NCBI GenBank assembly: GCA_002451555.1 | Contig: DKCU01000037.1 | Span: 1-25,890 of the forward strand | DNA length: 25,890 nucleotides | Source of the DNA: Candidatus Segatella albertsiae | Lineage (GTDB): Bacteria > Bacteroidota > Bacteroidia > Bacteroidales > Bacteroidaceae | Reading direction: 5' to 3' | Part shown: positions 7,579-17,056 of the stretch, piece by piece | How the letters are laid out: each line of letters starts with the position of its first letter | Numbering within the stretch: position 1 is the stretch's first letter | Position numbers and translations under genes: made by a program | The notes under the pieces: model-generated | Seen by the model: the letters and a program-made list of their open reading frames with translations, nothing else | Told to the model about the DNA's origin: nothing | Database searches by the model: none

Positions 7579-7776
7579 AATGATACATGGTCATACAGAC
7601 TTATAGCTTTCCTGTTCCTTTACATCAGCTACACCAACCATTGGAACTATTGGACTAGCGACGTTTGTCAAAGGAAATTAGTATAATGATAAAAATGATA
7701 TCGATTCTATACTTATTTTACAAAATATTTTCTTCCTCCCTTTATATATACCTTTGAGATTACCTATTGAGATTAA

Positions 7777-8004
7777 TCACTGCAAACAAGCACTATTTTT
7801 AATCTTCGTAACAAGAAATCCATTCACATTGCTTGGAATTGTAACTTCTCCTGTATAGCTCTTTGATATTCCAGAAAGTTCACAAGTTCTATTTAATGGG
7901 TTTGACATTCTATTAATTCTTACTCTATTGGGAGCAAACAAGAGAGCTATGCCTCCATATACAATACTCCATGGTGCACAAGCAAGGAAAATAACCCACA
8001 CCAA
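7777..8004 (-). pseudogene. Possible BspA-like leucine-rich-repeat fragment
   Basis: A 75-codon frame ends in SYTGEVTIPSNVNGFLVTKI, which resembles one repeat of the BspA-like (LRR_5) surface proteins of Bacteroidota, where a YxGxVxIPxxVxGxxVTxI pattern recurs. Only one repeat is present. The N-terminal part (hydrophobic, then NRVRINRMSNPLN) is not recognisable. There is no second repeat, no secretion tail and no clear promoter. It is best read as a decayed fragment next to two other degraded genes. It may also be a chance open frame. Confidence 0.35.
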
Positions 8005-8100
8005 GAAATATTTCGGCAGAAAATTTCTGAAAAATAGAGAAACTTCCTCTTTTCTTACCTAATTATTAGATAAAACCGTGGTGGTTTCCGAGTTTTTTAT

Positions 8101-8108
8101 TAACTTTG
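8101..8108 (+). promoter_or_regulatory. -7 element upstream of the YhcG remnant
   Basis: TAACTTTG matches TAnnTTTG and lies 70 bp before the remnant start codon. No good -33 element is visible. It could also supply transcription to the response-regulator gene downstream, for which no other promoter was seen. Confidence 0.4.
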
Positions 8109-8178
8109 TCACCAAAATTACGAACATGAAGCTAAAGCTTGGGGATTTTAGGTAAACAATATTTAAAATAAGATTCTT

Positions 8179-8400
8179 ATGCAAGAAAACAACAACATAG
8201 TACCCAATGTACAATTGAACGATATTGTCAATGACATTAGGAATATTATCCAGAATGCCAGAAACAAAGCATACGCCACCATCAACCAGAACTTGATACA
8301 TTCCAACTGGGAAATTGGCAGACGAATTGTAGAAGAAGAGCAACTCAAAGAAGAAATTGAAAAGCAAAAAGAGATATTCAGACTTCAACACATAAAATAA
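8179..8400 (+). pseudogene. DUF1016/YhcG nuclease remnant, internal deletion in frame
   Basis: The 73 codons begin with a typical DUF1016 N-terminus: NDIRNIIQNARNKAYATIN followed by SNWEIGRRIVEEEQ, up to about residue 55. The frame then jumps to LKEEIEKQKEIFRLQH, which resembles the extreme C-terminus of the same family. About 250-300 residues, including the PD-(D/E)XK nuclease domain, are therefore missing, yet the frame is kept. Full-length proteins of this type are usually 330-380 aa and often accompany restriction-modification or defence genes. No such partners are visible here. It is called a remnant, although a short expressed peptide cannot be excluded. Confidence 0.7.
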
Positions 8401-8446
8401 AGGTCTTCCTTCATTACATCAATAAAGGCAGACAAGATTACAAATC

Positions 8447-9823
8447 ATGATTAAAAGACAAGGAACTATTCTTATCGTAGATGACAACCGCAACATTCTT
8501 ACGACGGTGAGGATGCTGCTGGAACCGATATTCGACAACATCACCACCATCGCCAACCCCAACTCCATCCCTGCCAAGCTGAGGGAGGAGCATCCCGACG
8601 TGGTGTTGCTCGACATGAACTTTTCGAGCGGCATTAACTCTGGAAACGAGGGATTGTATTGGCTCCGTGAAATCAAGAGCCTCAGCCCAAAGACTGAGGT
8701 GGTGCTCTTCACAGCTTACGCCGACATCCAACTTGCCGTGACTGGCATCAAGGAGGGGGCTGCAGACTTCATCGTGAAACCTTTCGACAACGAGAAGATG
8801 ATTCGCACATTGGTAGAGGCAAGAGATAAGAACAATGGTGCGAATAACCCTGTGGATAACTCTGCGAATAAGAATGGAGGAAAAGGACGTGGAAAAACAT
8901 CGCAAAGTGCTATGTATTGGGGAGATAGCGAAGTTATGAACAATCTTCGAAGCATTGTGGAAAAAGTGGCGGCTACCGATGCGAATATCCTCATCACCGG
9001 CGAAAACGGTACAGGTAAAGAGGTATTAGCCAACGAGATACATCGTTTATCCACACGCAGTGGAAAGAAAATGCTGCCTGTGGATATGGGAGCCATTACC
9101 GAAACCCTCTTTGAGAGCGAACTCTTCGGTCATGTGAAGGGGGCTTTCACCGATGCCAAGACCGACAAACCTGGCAAATTCGAGCTTGCCAATGGCAGCA
9201 CCATCTTCCTCGATGAAATCGGAAACCTCTCCTATGGTCTCCAGGCGAAGCTCCTCACCGCCTTGCAACGCAGAAGCATCGTGAGAGTGGGCGGTTCCAC
9301 ACAGATTCCGATAGATGTCCGACTGGTTTGCGCCACCAATCGCAACCTACAACAGATGGTGAGCGATGGCGAGTTTCGGGAGGACCTACTCTATCGCATC
9401 AATACCATCCACCTCGAATTGCCTGCCCTCAGACAGAGAAAGGCAGACATCGTGCCACTCGCCAATCGTTTCTTACACCAATATGCCGACCTATATAATA
9501 AGGTGAACATCCGATTCTCGAAAGAAGCAGAGAAGAAACTCACCAGCCTTCCTTGGTATGGAAATATCCGAGAGCTTCAACATGCTGTGGAAAAAGCCGT
9601 GATTCTATCCGATGGCGGTATCATCACCGCCGAGGATATTGAAGGCGGCAACCCTACCCGAAAGGAGAAGCCTTTGGAAGAAGTGCAGACGCTCGACGAG
9701 ATGGAGAGCCGAATGATTGAGAAAACCATCAAGGAGTGCGAAGGCAACCTGTCGGTGGTGGCAGCAAGACTGGGCATCTCCCGACAAACGCTTTATAATA
9801 AGATTAAGAGGTACGGGTTGTAA
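8447..9823 (+). CDS. NtrC-family sigma-54-dependent response regulator
   Basis: The 458-aa protein has three domains. The receiver (1-125) has Asp12/Asp13, phospho-acceptor Asp56, Thr89 and Lys111. The sigma-54 AAA+ domain (about 155-390) has Walker A GENGTGKE at 185-192, Walker B TIFLDE at 252-257 and an L1 loop reading GAFTDA (232-237) instead of the usual GAFTGA. A Fis-type helix-turn-helix (about 420-458, ISRQTLYNKIKRYGL) closes the protein. A spacer rich in Asn, Gly and Lys joins receiver and AAA+. Phosphorylation by the kinase encoded 81 bp downstream should trigger oligomerisation and opening of RNA polymerase-sigma-54 at target promoters. The strongest candidate target in this window is the tolC operon, whose upstream region has a sigma-54 promoter. 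Confidence 0.95.
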   Translation: MIKRQGTILIVDDNRNILTTVRMLLEPIFDNITTIANPNSIPAKLREEHPDVVLLDMNFSSGINSGNEGLYWLREIKSLSPKTEVVLFTAYADIQLAVTGIKEGAADFIVKPFDNEKMIRTLVEARDKNNGANNPVDNSANKNGGKGRGKTSQSAMYWGDSEVMNNLRSIVEKVAATDANILITGENGTGKEVLANEIHRLSTRSGKKMLPVDMGAITETLFESELFGHVKGAFTDAKTDKPGKFELANGSTIFLDEIGNLSYGLQAKLLTALQRRSIVRVGGSTQIPIDVRLVCATNRNLQQMVSDGEFREDLLYRINTIHLELPALRQRKADIVPLANRFLHQYADLYNKVNIRFSKEAEKKLTSLPWYGNIRELQHAVEKAVILSDGGIITAEDIEGGNPTRKEKPLEEVQTLDEMESRMIEKTIKECEGNLSVVAARLGISRQTLYNKIKRYGL

Positions 9824-9832
9824 GAAGTGTTG

Positions 9833-9848
9833 AAGGAGTTAAGGAGTT
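9833..9848 (+). repeat. Tandem AAGGAGTT in regulator-kinase spacer (module A)
   Basis: AAGGAGTT occurs twice back to back (9833-9840, 9841-9848), just after the response-regulator stop codon. A related repeat is found in the same position in the second two-component pair (22056-22076). Confidence 0.6.
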
Positions 9849-9904
9849 AAGACAATAGCTTTTCTAACTATAAAGTTCTTTATTCTGAGGTAAATATTAT
9901 AAGG

Positions 9905-11056
9905 ATGGATTATAAGTTGATCATAATAACAGGGATTTTATTCATTACCATCATCGGGTATATCCGATTGTTGCGCCGCTATCGCCGTAACATCAAGAAG
10001 GTGAGATTCCTTTTTGATGCGGTGGATAACGTGGATTTCTCTTTCAGTTTTCCAACCCAAAACGTATCGAAAGATGACAAGATTATCAACGACTCCCTAA
10101 ATCGCATCAAACTCTTCTTGCAGCATACCCGAGAGGAGCAGATGGAGCGAGAGAAGTATTACGAACAGATACTGAATGCCGTGGATACAGGCATCATGGT
10201 GGTGGATAGCCACGACAACATCCTGCAACACAACCAAGCCGCCCTCCGCTTGCTTGACACCGACGTGCTTACCCACATGAATCAAGTAAGAGACAAGCTC
10301 AAGGACGAACACTTATCGAAACACGAAACACAGGCGATGCTGAAAGACAAACATGTGCGCATCATCGCCCTCAGCGATGTGAGCAACGAACTCAGCAACC
10401 AGGAGGTAGATTCATGGATCAAACTCATCCGAGTATTGACCCATGAAATCATGAACACCATCACCCCGGTCACCTCGCTCAGCGAAACCTTACTGCAAGA
10501 TGTTTCAGTAGATTTGCTATCTGCAGAGCAAGCAAAATTGAAACAAGGTTTGGAGACCATCCACAAGACTGGCACAGAATTGTTGGCATTCGTCAACAAC
10601 TATCGCCGTTTCACCCATGTGCCTCAGCCTCAACCAGCCCTCTTCTACGTAGAACCTTTCCTCGAAAGGATGGCAATGCTCTGCAATCATGAGGTAGAGA
10701 TCGAAGTAGAGCCTAAGGACTTGCTGGCATACGCCGACGAGAGCCTCATCGCCCATGTCGTAACAAATCTTCTAAAGAATGCAGTGGAAGCCATTATGGA
10801 CAAGAAGGCATTTATCAGAATGAACGCTTATACCAACGCCCAAGAAGCCATCATCATCGACGTAACCAACAACGCTGGTCTCATCCCCGATGATGTAGCC
10901 TCCCATATCTTCATCCCATTCTTCACCACGAAGGCGGAAGGAAGCGGCATCGGATTGTCACTTTCCCGACAAATCATGCGAGTGAGCGGAGGCAGTCTCT
11001 CTCTTCATCAAGACAAGGAAGAGAATACCACCACCTTCCGCATCATCATCCCTTAA
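9905..11056 (+). CDS. Sensor histidine kinase, module A
   Basis: The 383-aa kinase has one N-terminal membrane segment (about 4-22) and a linker. A PAS-like region at about 85-160 includes AVDTGIMVVDSHDNIL. The dimerisation/phospho-acceptor helix follows, with LTHEIMNTITP and His180. The HATPase_c domain has an N-box NLLKNAVEA (288-296) and a G-box GSGIGLSLS (346-354). There is no second membrane helix and no periplasmic sensor loop, so the signal is probably membrane-associated or cytoplasmic. It is paired with the preceding NtrC-type regulator and is followed, tail to tail, by the ABC exporter operon. The gene order suggests that this kinase controls the exporter in response to envelope or drug stress; that is inference. 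Confidence 0.92.
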   Translation: MDYKLIIITGILFITIIGYIRLLRRYRRNIKKVRFLFDAVDNVDFSFSFPTQNVSKDDKIINDSLNRIKLFLQHTREEQMEREKYYEQILNAVDTGIMVVDSHDNILQHNQAALRLLDTDVLTHMNQVRDKLKDEHLSKHETQAMLKDKHVRIIALSDVSNELSNQEVDSWIKLIRVLTHEIMNTITPVTSLSETLLQDVSVDLLSAEQAKLKQGLETIHKTGTELLAFVNNYRRFTHVPQPQPALFYVEPFLERMAMLCNHEVEIEVEPKDLLAYADESLIAHVVTNLLKNAVEAIMDKKAFIRMNAYTNAQEAIIIDVTNNAGLIPDDVASHIFIPFFTTKAEGSGIGLSLSRQIMRVSGGSLSLHQDKEENTTTFRIIIP

Positions 11057-11061
11057 CAAAA

Positions 11062-11097
11062 TAAATCCGTGATTCCTCATTTGAAACCACGGATTTA
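11062..11097. terminator. Bidirectional terminator between kinase and ABC ATPase
   Basis: TAAATCCGTG (11062-11071) is perfectly complementary to CACGGATTTA (11088-11097), giving a 10-bp stem with a 16-nt loop. It lies between two convergent genes (stops at 11056 and 11100), so it probably ends transcription from both sides. No long T-run follows. Confidence 0.7.
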
Positions 11098-11099
11098 CT

Positions 11100-11765
11100 C
11101 TAACCTTCCACCACACTTCCATCAAACAATCGGATTGTGCGGTTGGCAATCTTCGCATCATGTTCATTATGCGTTACCATTACGATGGTGGTGCCCTCGT
11201 GGTTCAATTCGGTAAGCAGATGCATCACCTCGGCACCGTTCTTGGAATCGAGGTTACCCGTAGGCTCATCGGCAAGGATGAGTTTCGGACCGAAGACAAC
11301 GGCACGGGCGATGGCTACTCGCTGTTGCTGACCTCCAGAGAGTTGATGAGGGAAGTGCTTGGCACGATGGCTGATGTTCATGCGCTTCATGATGGCTTGC
11401 ACCTTCGCCTTGCGCTCCGCCTTCGGGATATTGAGATAAGTAAGCGGAAGTTCGATGTTCTCCTCCACGTTCAACTCGTCGATGAGGTTGAAGCTTTGGA
11501 ACACAAAGCCTATCTCGCCCTTGCGCACATCGGTGCGCTCCTTCTCCTTCAGGTTTTCCACCTCATGGTCGCCCAAGAGATATTTGCCCGATGTCGGGTT
11601 GTCGAGCAAACCGAGGATATTGAGGAGGGTTGACTTGCCACAACCCGATGGTCCCATGATGGCGACGAACTCGCCATCCTCTACTGTGAAAGATACATTA
11701 TTTAAAGCTATTGTCTCCACCTCTTCTGTGCGGAAAGACTTGCAAAGATTTTCTACTTTTATCAT
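11100..11765 (-). CDS. ABC transporter ATPase, MacB/LolD type (module A)
   Basis: The 221-aa nucleotide-binding subunit is complete: Walker A GPSGCGKST (38-46), Q-loop Gln90, signature LSGGQQQR (142-149), Walker B LILADE (162-167) and the switch His199 in VTH. The segment FRTEEVETIAL is typical of the MacB/LolD group that works with FtsX-like permeases. It is the last gene of the tolC-adaptor-permease-ATPase operon and should energise mechanotransmission rather than classical transport through the membrane. It is closely similar to the module B ATPase at 18137-18817, with identical motif spacing, which indicates paralogy. An interrupted permease partner upstream raises the question of whether it is still used. 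Confidence 0.95.
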   Translation of the reverse strand: MIKVENLCKSFRTEEVETIALNNVSFTVEDGEFVAIMGPSGCGKSTLLNILGLLDNPTSGKYLLGDHEVENLKEKERTDVRKGEIGFVFQSFNLIDELNVEENIELPLTYLNIPKAERKAKVQAIMKRMNISHRAKHFPHQLSGGQQQRVAIARAVVFGPKLILADEPTGNLDSKNGAEVMHLLTELNHEGTTIVMVTHNEHDAKIANRTIRLFDGSVVEG

Positions 11766-11770
11766 AATTA

Positions 11771-11810
11771 TGAATGTTAAGTGTTGAATGTTAAGTGTTA
11801 AATGTTGAAT
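11771..11810. repeat. 14-bp tandem repeat between permease and ATPase genes (module A)
   Basis: TGAATGTTAAGTGT occurs twice in tandem (11771-11784 and 11785-11798) and is followed by a degenerate third copy that reaches the permease stop codon. The module B junction has a similar 14-bp period (18827-18854). Confidence 0.7.
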
Positions 11811-14215
11811 TATTCTTCCTTGAGATACTTCACAGGATTACTATTCGCTACTTTGTAGCAGTTGACCACCACGGAGAGTCCGATGATGACGAGCAAGGCG
11901 ATCGTGACACCTATAAATGGCAAAGGTGTGAGCGAAATCTTCTCACTGAACGACATCAGGCATTGTCTTGCAATCAGCCAAGCCCCGATGTCGCCCACGA
12001 TGATGCAAGGCAAGGCAATCTTCACGATGTCCTTCAAGAAGATGTGCAGGATGTCCTTCACCTTCGCTCCATTCACCTTGCGGATGGCAATCTCCTTGCG
12101 ACGGCGATTCACCTCATCGCTCGTATAACCCACCAATCCGAAGAGGGCGATAATCATCGTCACGATGCCTCCAACGAGAATACCATTGCGAAAATTGAGC
12201 TGGGAGGAATATTGGTTGGCAAGTTCCGAAGCATAGCTACGCACCGTCACCTTATTGTTTGGATACATCGACTGCACCTTGTCTGCCAATTCCGAGAGCG
12301 ATTCATCTGTTAGGTCATTCAACTTAACGAGCATATAAGGAGCCGTCTCTGCAGAATAGAAGTATACCATCGGGAAACTCTTCATCATCTCATCCGATTC
12401 ATTGGATGAAGAAACACTGCCCAAATGAATGTCCTTGAAGACTCCACAAATGGTTAGGACGAGATTGTCTTTCCCATTATCATGCCCCGTACAAGTAATC
12501 TGCTTGCCTACGACACCATCTTTCCAGTTCTTCCACTTGGCGAGTTTTTCCGCTCCACGCTCATCTATCATGATTTGTCGGGAACTATCATTGCGTTCGG
12601 TGAAGAAAGTTCCTTGTACGATAGGGATCCTCATCATCTTAAAGAAACCATCATCTACACCATCCATATCCACTACATTAAACGTAGATTTGTCATCCCC
12701 AGGAACACCCACCATATTTCCACTTCTACCATATCCTTGCAGTGGTATTGCCCCTGTTGAGCAGCACTCCTTGACATTCGGCATTCGCTTGATTTCATTC
12801 AGGCACTGGGTACGTTGCTCGCCATCAATGGCATCCACCGTGACGATTGCCACATTATCATAATCATAGCCTGGGTTTACACCCAACATCAACTGATATT
12901 GACCGTTCACGATATAGAGCAAGCTGAACAGCAAGCCTGAGATAACAAACTGGATGCCGAGTAAAGCAAGTTTCCAACGATTGCGATTCTCATTATATCC
13001 ACGGAAGGCAATGGCAACCGGTATCTTGTTGTAGAACCAACCAGGCACCAAACCGCCTATCATAAGCACCAAGATGCAGATGATGACGAGAATCCAACTG
13101 CCTCGATTGAACATCAAGGTACTGACCGGTGCAGAGAGGAAATTCTCGATGGTTCCCTTACAAAGGAACACGAGAATGGCGGCAAGGATGACAGCCAACC
13201 CCACATGCACCAAAGCCTCTGAGAAGATAATCGCATGGATGTTCTTCGGTTCGGCACCATAGCACTTGCGCACCGCCATCTCACGAGAACGGCTCACCAA
13301 ATTGCCTACGATGATGAGCAAATAGTTCATCACAGAAGTAAAGAGGAGCACGAAGGCGATGATTGCCATAATCCATCCCATCATCTTGATGTAAGGATCC
13401 TGGGTATAAACATCGCTGAGCACCATGAAGTCGTAGTTCAGTTCTATCCCCATCTTCTTCATCTCGCTCAGAGGAAAATGGTCTTGGCGCATCTTATCAA
13501 CGTATGGCTTGAGCTCCTTCGGGCTATGCCCTTTGGCAAGGCGGATATAGGAGACGTAGGAATCGTTGCCCACCCATTGTCTTCTGCCATCGTAATCAAA
13601 GAGATAAGGCATACTGCACATCGAGACTATCATCTGTGTGCCGTGCCAAGAAGAGCCCCAAGGAAAAGCCTCGAACACGCCACCTATTGTAAAGGTGGTC
13701 TGAGGATCATTCGGAAGCGTAAAGTGCTTGCCTACCACATTGCCACCGATAGTCTTTGCCGTCTCAGAATCGATGAGACAAGAAAGAGGTTGCGACAAGA
13801 CTTACTTCGCCTTGCCCACTAATATCTTTTGTGGAAAAACATCAAAGAAACAACTATCCGCCATCCGCATCTGTGCAGAGATGACGTGTTGGTCTTCCAG
13901 CTTGCACTGAGCATTGGCATAAAGCCAATGGGTACTGGTGGCAACCTCCACCATCGGAGCATATTGCTTGAGACCCTGCGCCGTAGCTCCCGAAGTTTGC
14001 TCGAACCGCATATTCTCACCTTGGTTACTACCAACTTCAAATATCTGATACGTCCTATCCCACCCTGGGAAGTACGTATCGTAGGTCTGCTCGAAATAAA
14101 TCTCGGCGATAATCACCGAACTGATAGCCAGTCCGAGCGCCAAGCACAATATCTTCACGAAGTTGTGCTGCCCCTTTCGGGGGAGATTCTTGAATGCGTT
14201 GATGATATGATTCAT
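11810..14215 (-). pseudogene. FtsX/MacB-type ABC permease interrupted by one in-frame TAA
   Basis: Read through, this is an 801-codon gene with the usual Bacteroidota layout. It has an N-terminal membrane helix (about 22-42), a periplasmic MacB-like domain and a three-helix FtsX block that includes SRSREMAVRKCYGA. A second membrane and periplasmic half follows, and a last FtsX block contains RRRKEIAIRKVNGAKVKDI. Codon 138 (13802-13804) is TAA. Both sides are in the same frame (DVFPQKILVGKAK, stop, VLSQPLSCLIDSETAK), so a single base change, for example GAA to TAA, explains it. The rest shows no decay. It could be a recent nonsense mutation, a sequencing error, or readthrough or reinitiation (a TTG lies at 13796-13798). 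The neighbouring adaptor, TolC and ATPase genes are intact. Confidence 0.88.
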
Positions 14216-14245
14216 AATAAATATAGCTGTAAGGGCGCATGCCCC

Positions 14246-14277
14246 AATTTAACATTTAACATTTCTAATTTAACATT
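14246..14277. repeat. AATTTAACATT repeats at the adaptor-permease junction
   Basis: AATTTAACATT occurs at 14246-14256 and 14267-14277, with a further ATTTAACATTT overlap between them. The block covers the adaptor stop codon (14265-14267). It belongs to the same class of short TTAA-rich repeats as those at 11771 and 18827. Confidence 0.55.
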
Positions 14278-15518
14278 AGAATATCATTGTCCTTATAAGC
14301 CTCATAGCCACTCACGATGACTTGCTCGCCTGGCTCCAAGCCTTCTATCACCTCGTAATACTGAGGATTCTGGCGACCGATGGTTATCTTGCGGCGATAA
14401 GCCTTCTTGCCGCTCTTGTCGAGGACAAAGATCCACTGACCGCCCGTTACACTATAAAACGTGCCTTTCGGGATGATTATTGCCTGCTTCGACTGTCCGA
14501 GCTGCAAATCCACATAATAAGTCTGCCCCGTACGGATGTTGCTTGGGCGCACGCCCTTGAACACGAAGTCGATGCGGAACCTGCCATCTCTTACCTCTGG
14601 ATAAACCTTTCTTACCTGCAAGAGATAGTGCTTGCCATTCTGGTCGAAGGTAGCGGTCAAGCCGGGTTTCACTCGATCGATGTAATGCTCATCCACCTGA
14701 GCTTGTACCTTGAAGTCGCTGAGGTCATTGATGACACCTATCTTCTGTCCTGCCTGTATGCTCTGTCCCAATTCCACATCGAGCAAACCAATCTCGCCCG
14801 AAATGGTGCTGCGGATATTCAACTTTTCCTTGCGCTGTCGAACCAACTGCACGTTCTTCTGCATCGCTTCGAGATTGTCGCCCATCTGCTCCATCTGCGA
14901 ATGGCGAAGTTGAGCATCCTTCTTCAGTCGCATGGCTATCAACTGATGCTTCTTTACGGCAAGTTCGTAATCCTCCTTTGCCTTGAGATATTCCTCACGG
15001 GCATTGAGTTGCTCCTTGTGCAATGCCTCCTGATGCTGATAGGTACGACGCTTGGTCACGACATCCTGCGAGAGGGAAAGTTCCTCGTTGCTATTGTTGA
15101 GTCGGTCTTGCTCCATCGAGATTTGGGTGTTGCGAAGCATGTCCTGTTTCTCGGCAAGTTCGCTCTCAGCATTGAGAATCTCCAAGTCGAGATTGGAGTT
15201 GCTAAGTTTCACGATGACATCGCCCTTGTTGACGTGGGCTCCTTCATCTACCACCTTCTCCATCACGATGCCACCTTCCTCTGAGCTAATTTGTACCACG
15301 GAGATAGGAACCACCTGCCCATCCACCGAAACATAGTCGTTGAACTGTGCCCGCTCCACCTTTCCGATGCTCAGTCCCTTACGGTCCACCTTCAGGGTGG
15401 AAGAGAAATTGCTCAAACCGAGCCACGTGAGGAGGGCGACGAGAACCACGCCCCCTGCTATCCATGCCCAGTACTTGCGAGGCACGAGATATTTCTTCTT
15501 TTCTATCTTTATGTCCAT
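14265..15518 (-). CDS. HlyD/MacA-type periplasmic adaptor
   Basis: This 417-aa protein has one inner-membrane anchor (about 17-37) and a lipoyl half-motif (VVPISVVQISSEEGGIV, then EGAHVNKGDVIVKL). A long charged coiled coil at about 105-235 is rich in Glu, Gln, Lys and Leu and forms the hairpin that docks onto TolC. The second lipoyl half (TISGEIGLLDVELGQSIQAGQ) and a beta-barrel and membrane-proximal domain up to the C-terminus (EGLEPGEQVIVSGYEAYKD) follow. It would bridge the FtsX-type permease and the TolC protein. The start ATG at 15516-15518 lies 4 bp after the tolC stop codon, so the two genes are tightly coupled. Confidence 0.93.
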   Translation of the reverse strand: MDIKIEKKKYLVPRKYWAWIAGGVVLVALLTWLGLSNFSSTLKVDRKGLSIGKVERAQFNDYVSVDGQVVPISVVQISSEEGGIVMEKVVDEGAHVNKGDVIVKLSNSNLDLEILNAESELAEKQDMLRNTQISMEQDRLNNSNEELSLSQDVVTKRRTYQHQEALHKEQLNAREEYLKAKEDYELAVKKHQLIAMRLKKDAQLRHSQMEQMGDNLEAMQKNVQLVRQRKEKLNIRSTISGEIGLLDVELGQSIQAGQKIGVINDLSDFKVQAQVDEHYIDRVKPGLTATFDQNGKHYLLQVRKVYPEVRDGRFRIDFVFKGVRPSNIRTGQTYYVDLQLGQSKQAIIIPKGTFYSVTGGQWIFVLDKSGKKAYRRKITIGRQNPQYYEVIEGLEPGEQVIVSGYEAYKDNDILMLN

Positions 15519-15522
15519 AGTT

Positions 15523-16944
15523 TTATCTTATTAAACTTTGTCCCTGATAATAATCCACTAAACGTTTTTTGATAACCAGCAACATTTGCATCTGTAGTTG
15601 TTTGATGCGACTTTCGAGCAAAGTCTGCGCTGCCGTATGAAGATCGAAGGTGGAAAGCATTCCTTCCTCAAACTTGCGGCTCGACATGTGGTAGGCGAGC
15701 GAATCGGAAGCCACCTTCTTCTGCATCTGATAGAGTTCTTTGGCATAGCCCTCGGCATCCATGATGGCTTGGGCGATATTGTCGTGCAACTTGCGTTTGG
15801 TTTCTTCGAGATTCACCTGGGCGAGTTGCCAGTCGTTGCGAGCCTTCTTCACACTGTGCCAACGGTCGCTATTATAAATAGGTATAGAGAGGGTCAGTGC
15901 GAGGTATTCGCCTCGATTGTTGCGAAACTGGGAGGCAAAACCTTCGTACTGCCCTTTCTGAGAGAGATTTTTGTAATAGTTGGTCGTGATGCCGCCACCG
16001 AGAGAGAGGGATGGCAACAACCGACCTTTCGCTATCTTATAATCATATCGTGCTCGATCCACTTCGTATTCCGCCGACTTAATGTCGGGAGATGCCATCA
16101 CAAAGCTTTGATAAACAGCCTGTTGACTTGATGCAATAAGTTTTCCACCATCTGTGGATAACTTTCCAAAGTTCTTGTCCGCCACATTTAATTTCAACTC
16201 GTCTTCTACAGGATAGTTCATCGCCGATTTCAAGGTAAGCAAACTCTGTCGACTCACATTCTCTTGATGCGTAAGATTATATTCATCCTCAGCCACTTGC
16301 GATTCCATCTGGACGACATCCGGGCGACCTTTCTCACCGAGTTCGTAGAGGCGTTGCATCTTGGCAAGCATTCGCTTGCTCTCAGCCAGTTTTTCACTTG
16401 CTATCTGGATGCTGGCCTCAGCATAAGCGGCATCCACATACTTCTGCATCACATCTATCGCCTTGTCATCCCTCACTTTCTGCATTGCAGTAGCGGAATA
16501 ATCCCTCGCCAACCGAGCCTGCTTGAAGGCATTGATGGTGGCGAAGCCATCGAAGACATTCAGTTCGGCATAGAGCTGATAGTAGTTATTGAATGTCGTC
16601 ACATTATTATATGTATTGGTCTCCGGGTCGATATTTCGTCCCCAGGCATACTGTCCTTGCACGGCTCCCGATACAGATGGCAAGAAATCCGCCACCGCTT
16701 TGTGGTAGTCTTGCTTGCGCTGGCGAGCATTGACAACCTCTCGCTTCACATCCGTCGCATGCTCCACAGCGTACTTCATACAGTCGTTAAGGCTCCAAGC
16801 CGAAGACTTGGCTATCACATTTGCTTCTTCCTTTCGGAATTCCTCAGCTCCCTTGCGTGCCTCTCCTTCTTCCTGCTGCCCATAGCTGACGATGATGCTC
16901 GCCATCATCACAACCATTACGATGTATCGTTTCTTATTCTTCAT
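15523..16944 (-). CDS. TolC-like outer-membrane efflux protein
   Basis: The 473-aa product has a signal peptide (cleavage near SYGQ, about residue 22) and two outer-membrane efflux (OEP) repeats. These are made of long amphipathic helices, as in LNDCMKYAVEHATDVK at the start of the first and SAEYEVDRARYDYKIAKGRLLPSLSLGGG in the second. It is the first gene of the exporter operon and provides the outer-membrane duct for the adaptor and permease encoded downstream. Its promoter region carries a sigma-54 element and a repeated TAGAC/GTCTA array, so the operon is probably activated by the NtrC-like regulator at 8447-9823. Confidence 0.93.
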   Translation of the reverse strand: MKNKKRYIVMVVMMASIIVSYGQQEEGEARKGAEEFRKEEANVIAKSSAWSLNDCMKYAVEHATDVKREVVNARQRKQDYHKAVADFLPSVSGAVQGQYAWGRNIDPETNTYNNVTTFNNYYQLYAELNVFDGFATINAFKQARLARDYSATAMQKVRDDKAIDVMQKYVDAAYAEASIQIASEKLAESKRMLAKMQRLYELGEKGRPDVVQMESQVAEDEYNLTHQENVSRQSLLTLKSAMNYPVEDELKLNVADKNFGKLSTDGGKLIASSQQAVYQSFVMASPDIKSAEYEVDRARYDYKIAKGRLLPSLSLGGGITTNYYKNLSQKGQYEGFASQFRNNRGEYLALTLSIPIYNSDRWHSVKKARNDWQLAQVNLEETKRKLHDNIAQAIMDAEGYAKELYQMQKKVASDSLAYHMSSRKFEEGMLSTFDLHTAAQTLLESRIKQLQMQMLLVIKKRLVDYYQGQSLIR

Positions 16945-16985
16945 TTTTTATCATTTCCTATCGTTATTCATTTGCTCTTATATAG

Positions 16986-17000
16986 ACAATTGCCATGCCA
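16986..17000 (-). promoter_or_regulatory. Sigma-54 (-24/-12) promoter of the tolC operon
   Basis: On the minus strand TGGCATGGCAATTGT aligns with the sigma-54 consensus TGGCACG-N4-TTGC. The GG and G of the two blocks have the required spacing, with one mismatch in each block (T for C). Transcription would start near 16975, leaving about 30 nt of leader before the tolC ATG. Confidence 0.75.
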
Positions 17001-17056
17001 AAAGAACACGATTATTGATTATCAACTACTTACACATCATTTCTCATTCATAAGCC

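Noticed and set aside
7588..7690. Short hydrophobic plus-strand frame ending near 7684
   Set aside because: It has no start codon with a ribosome-binding site, no recognisable family and no supporting context.
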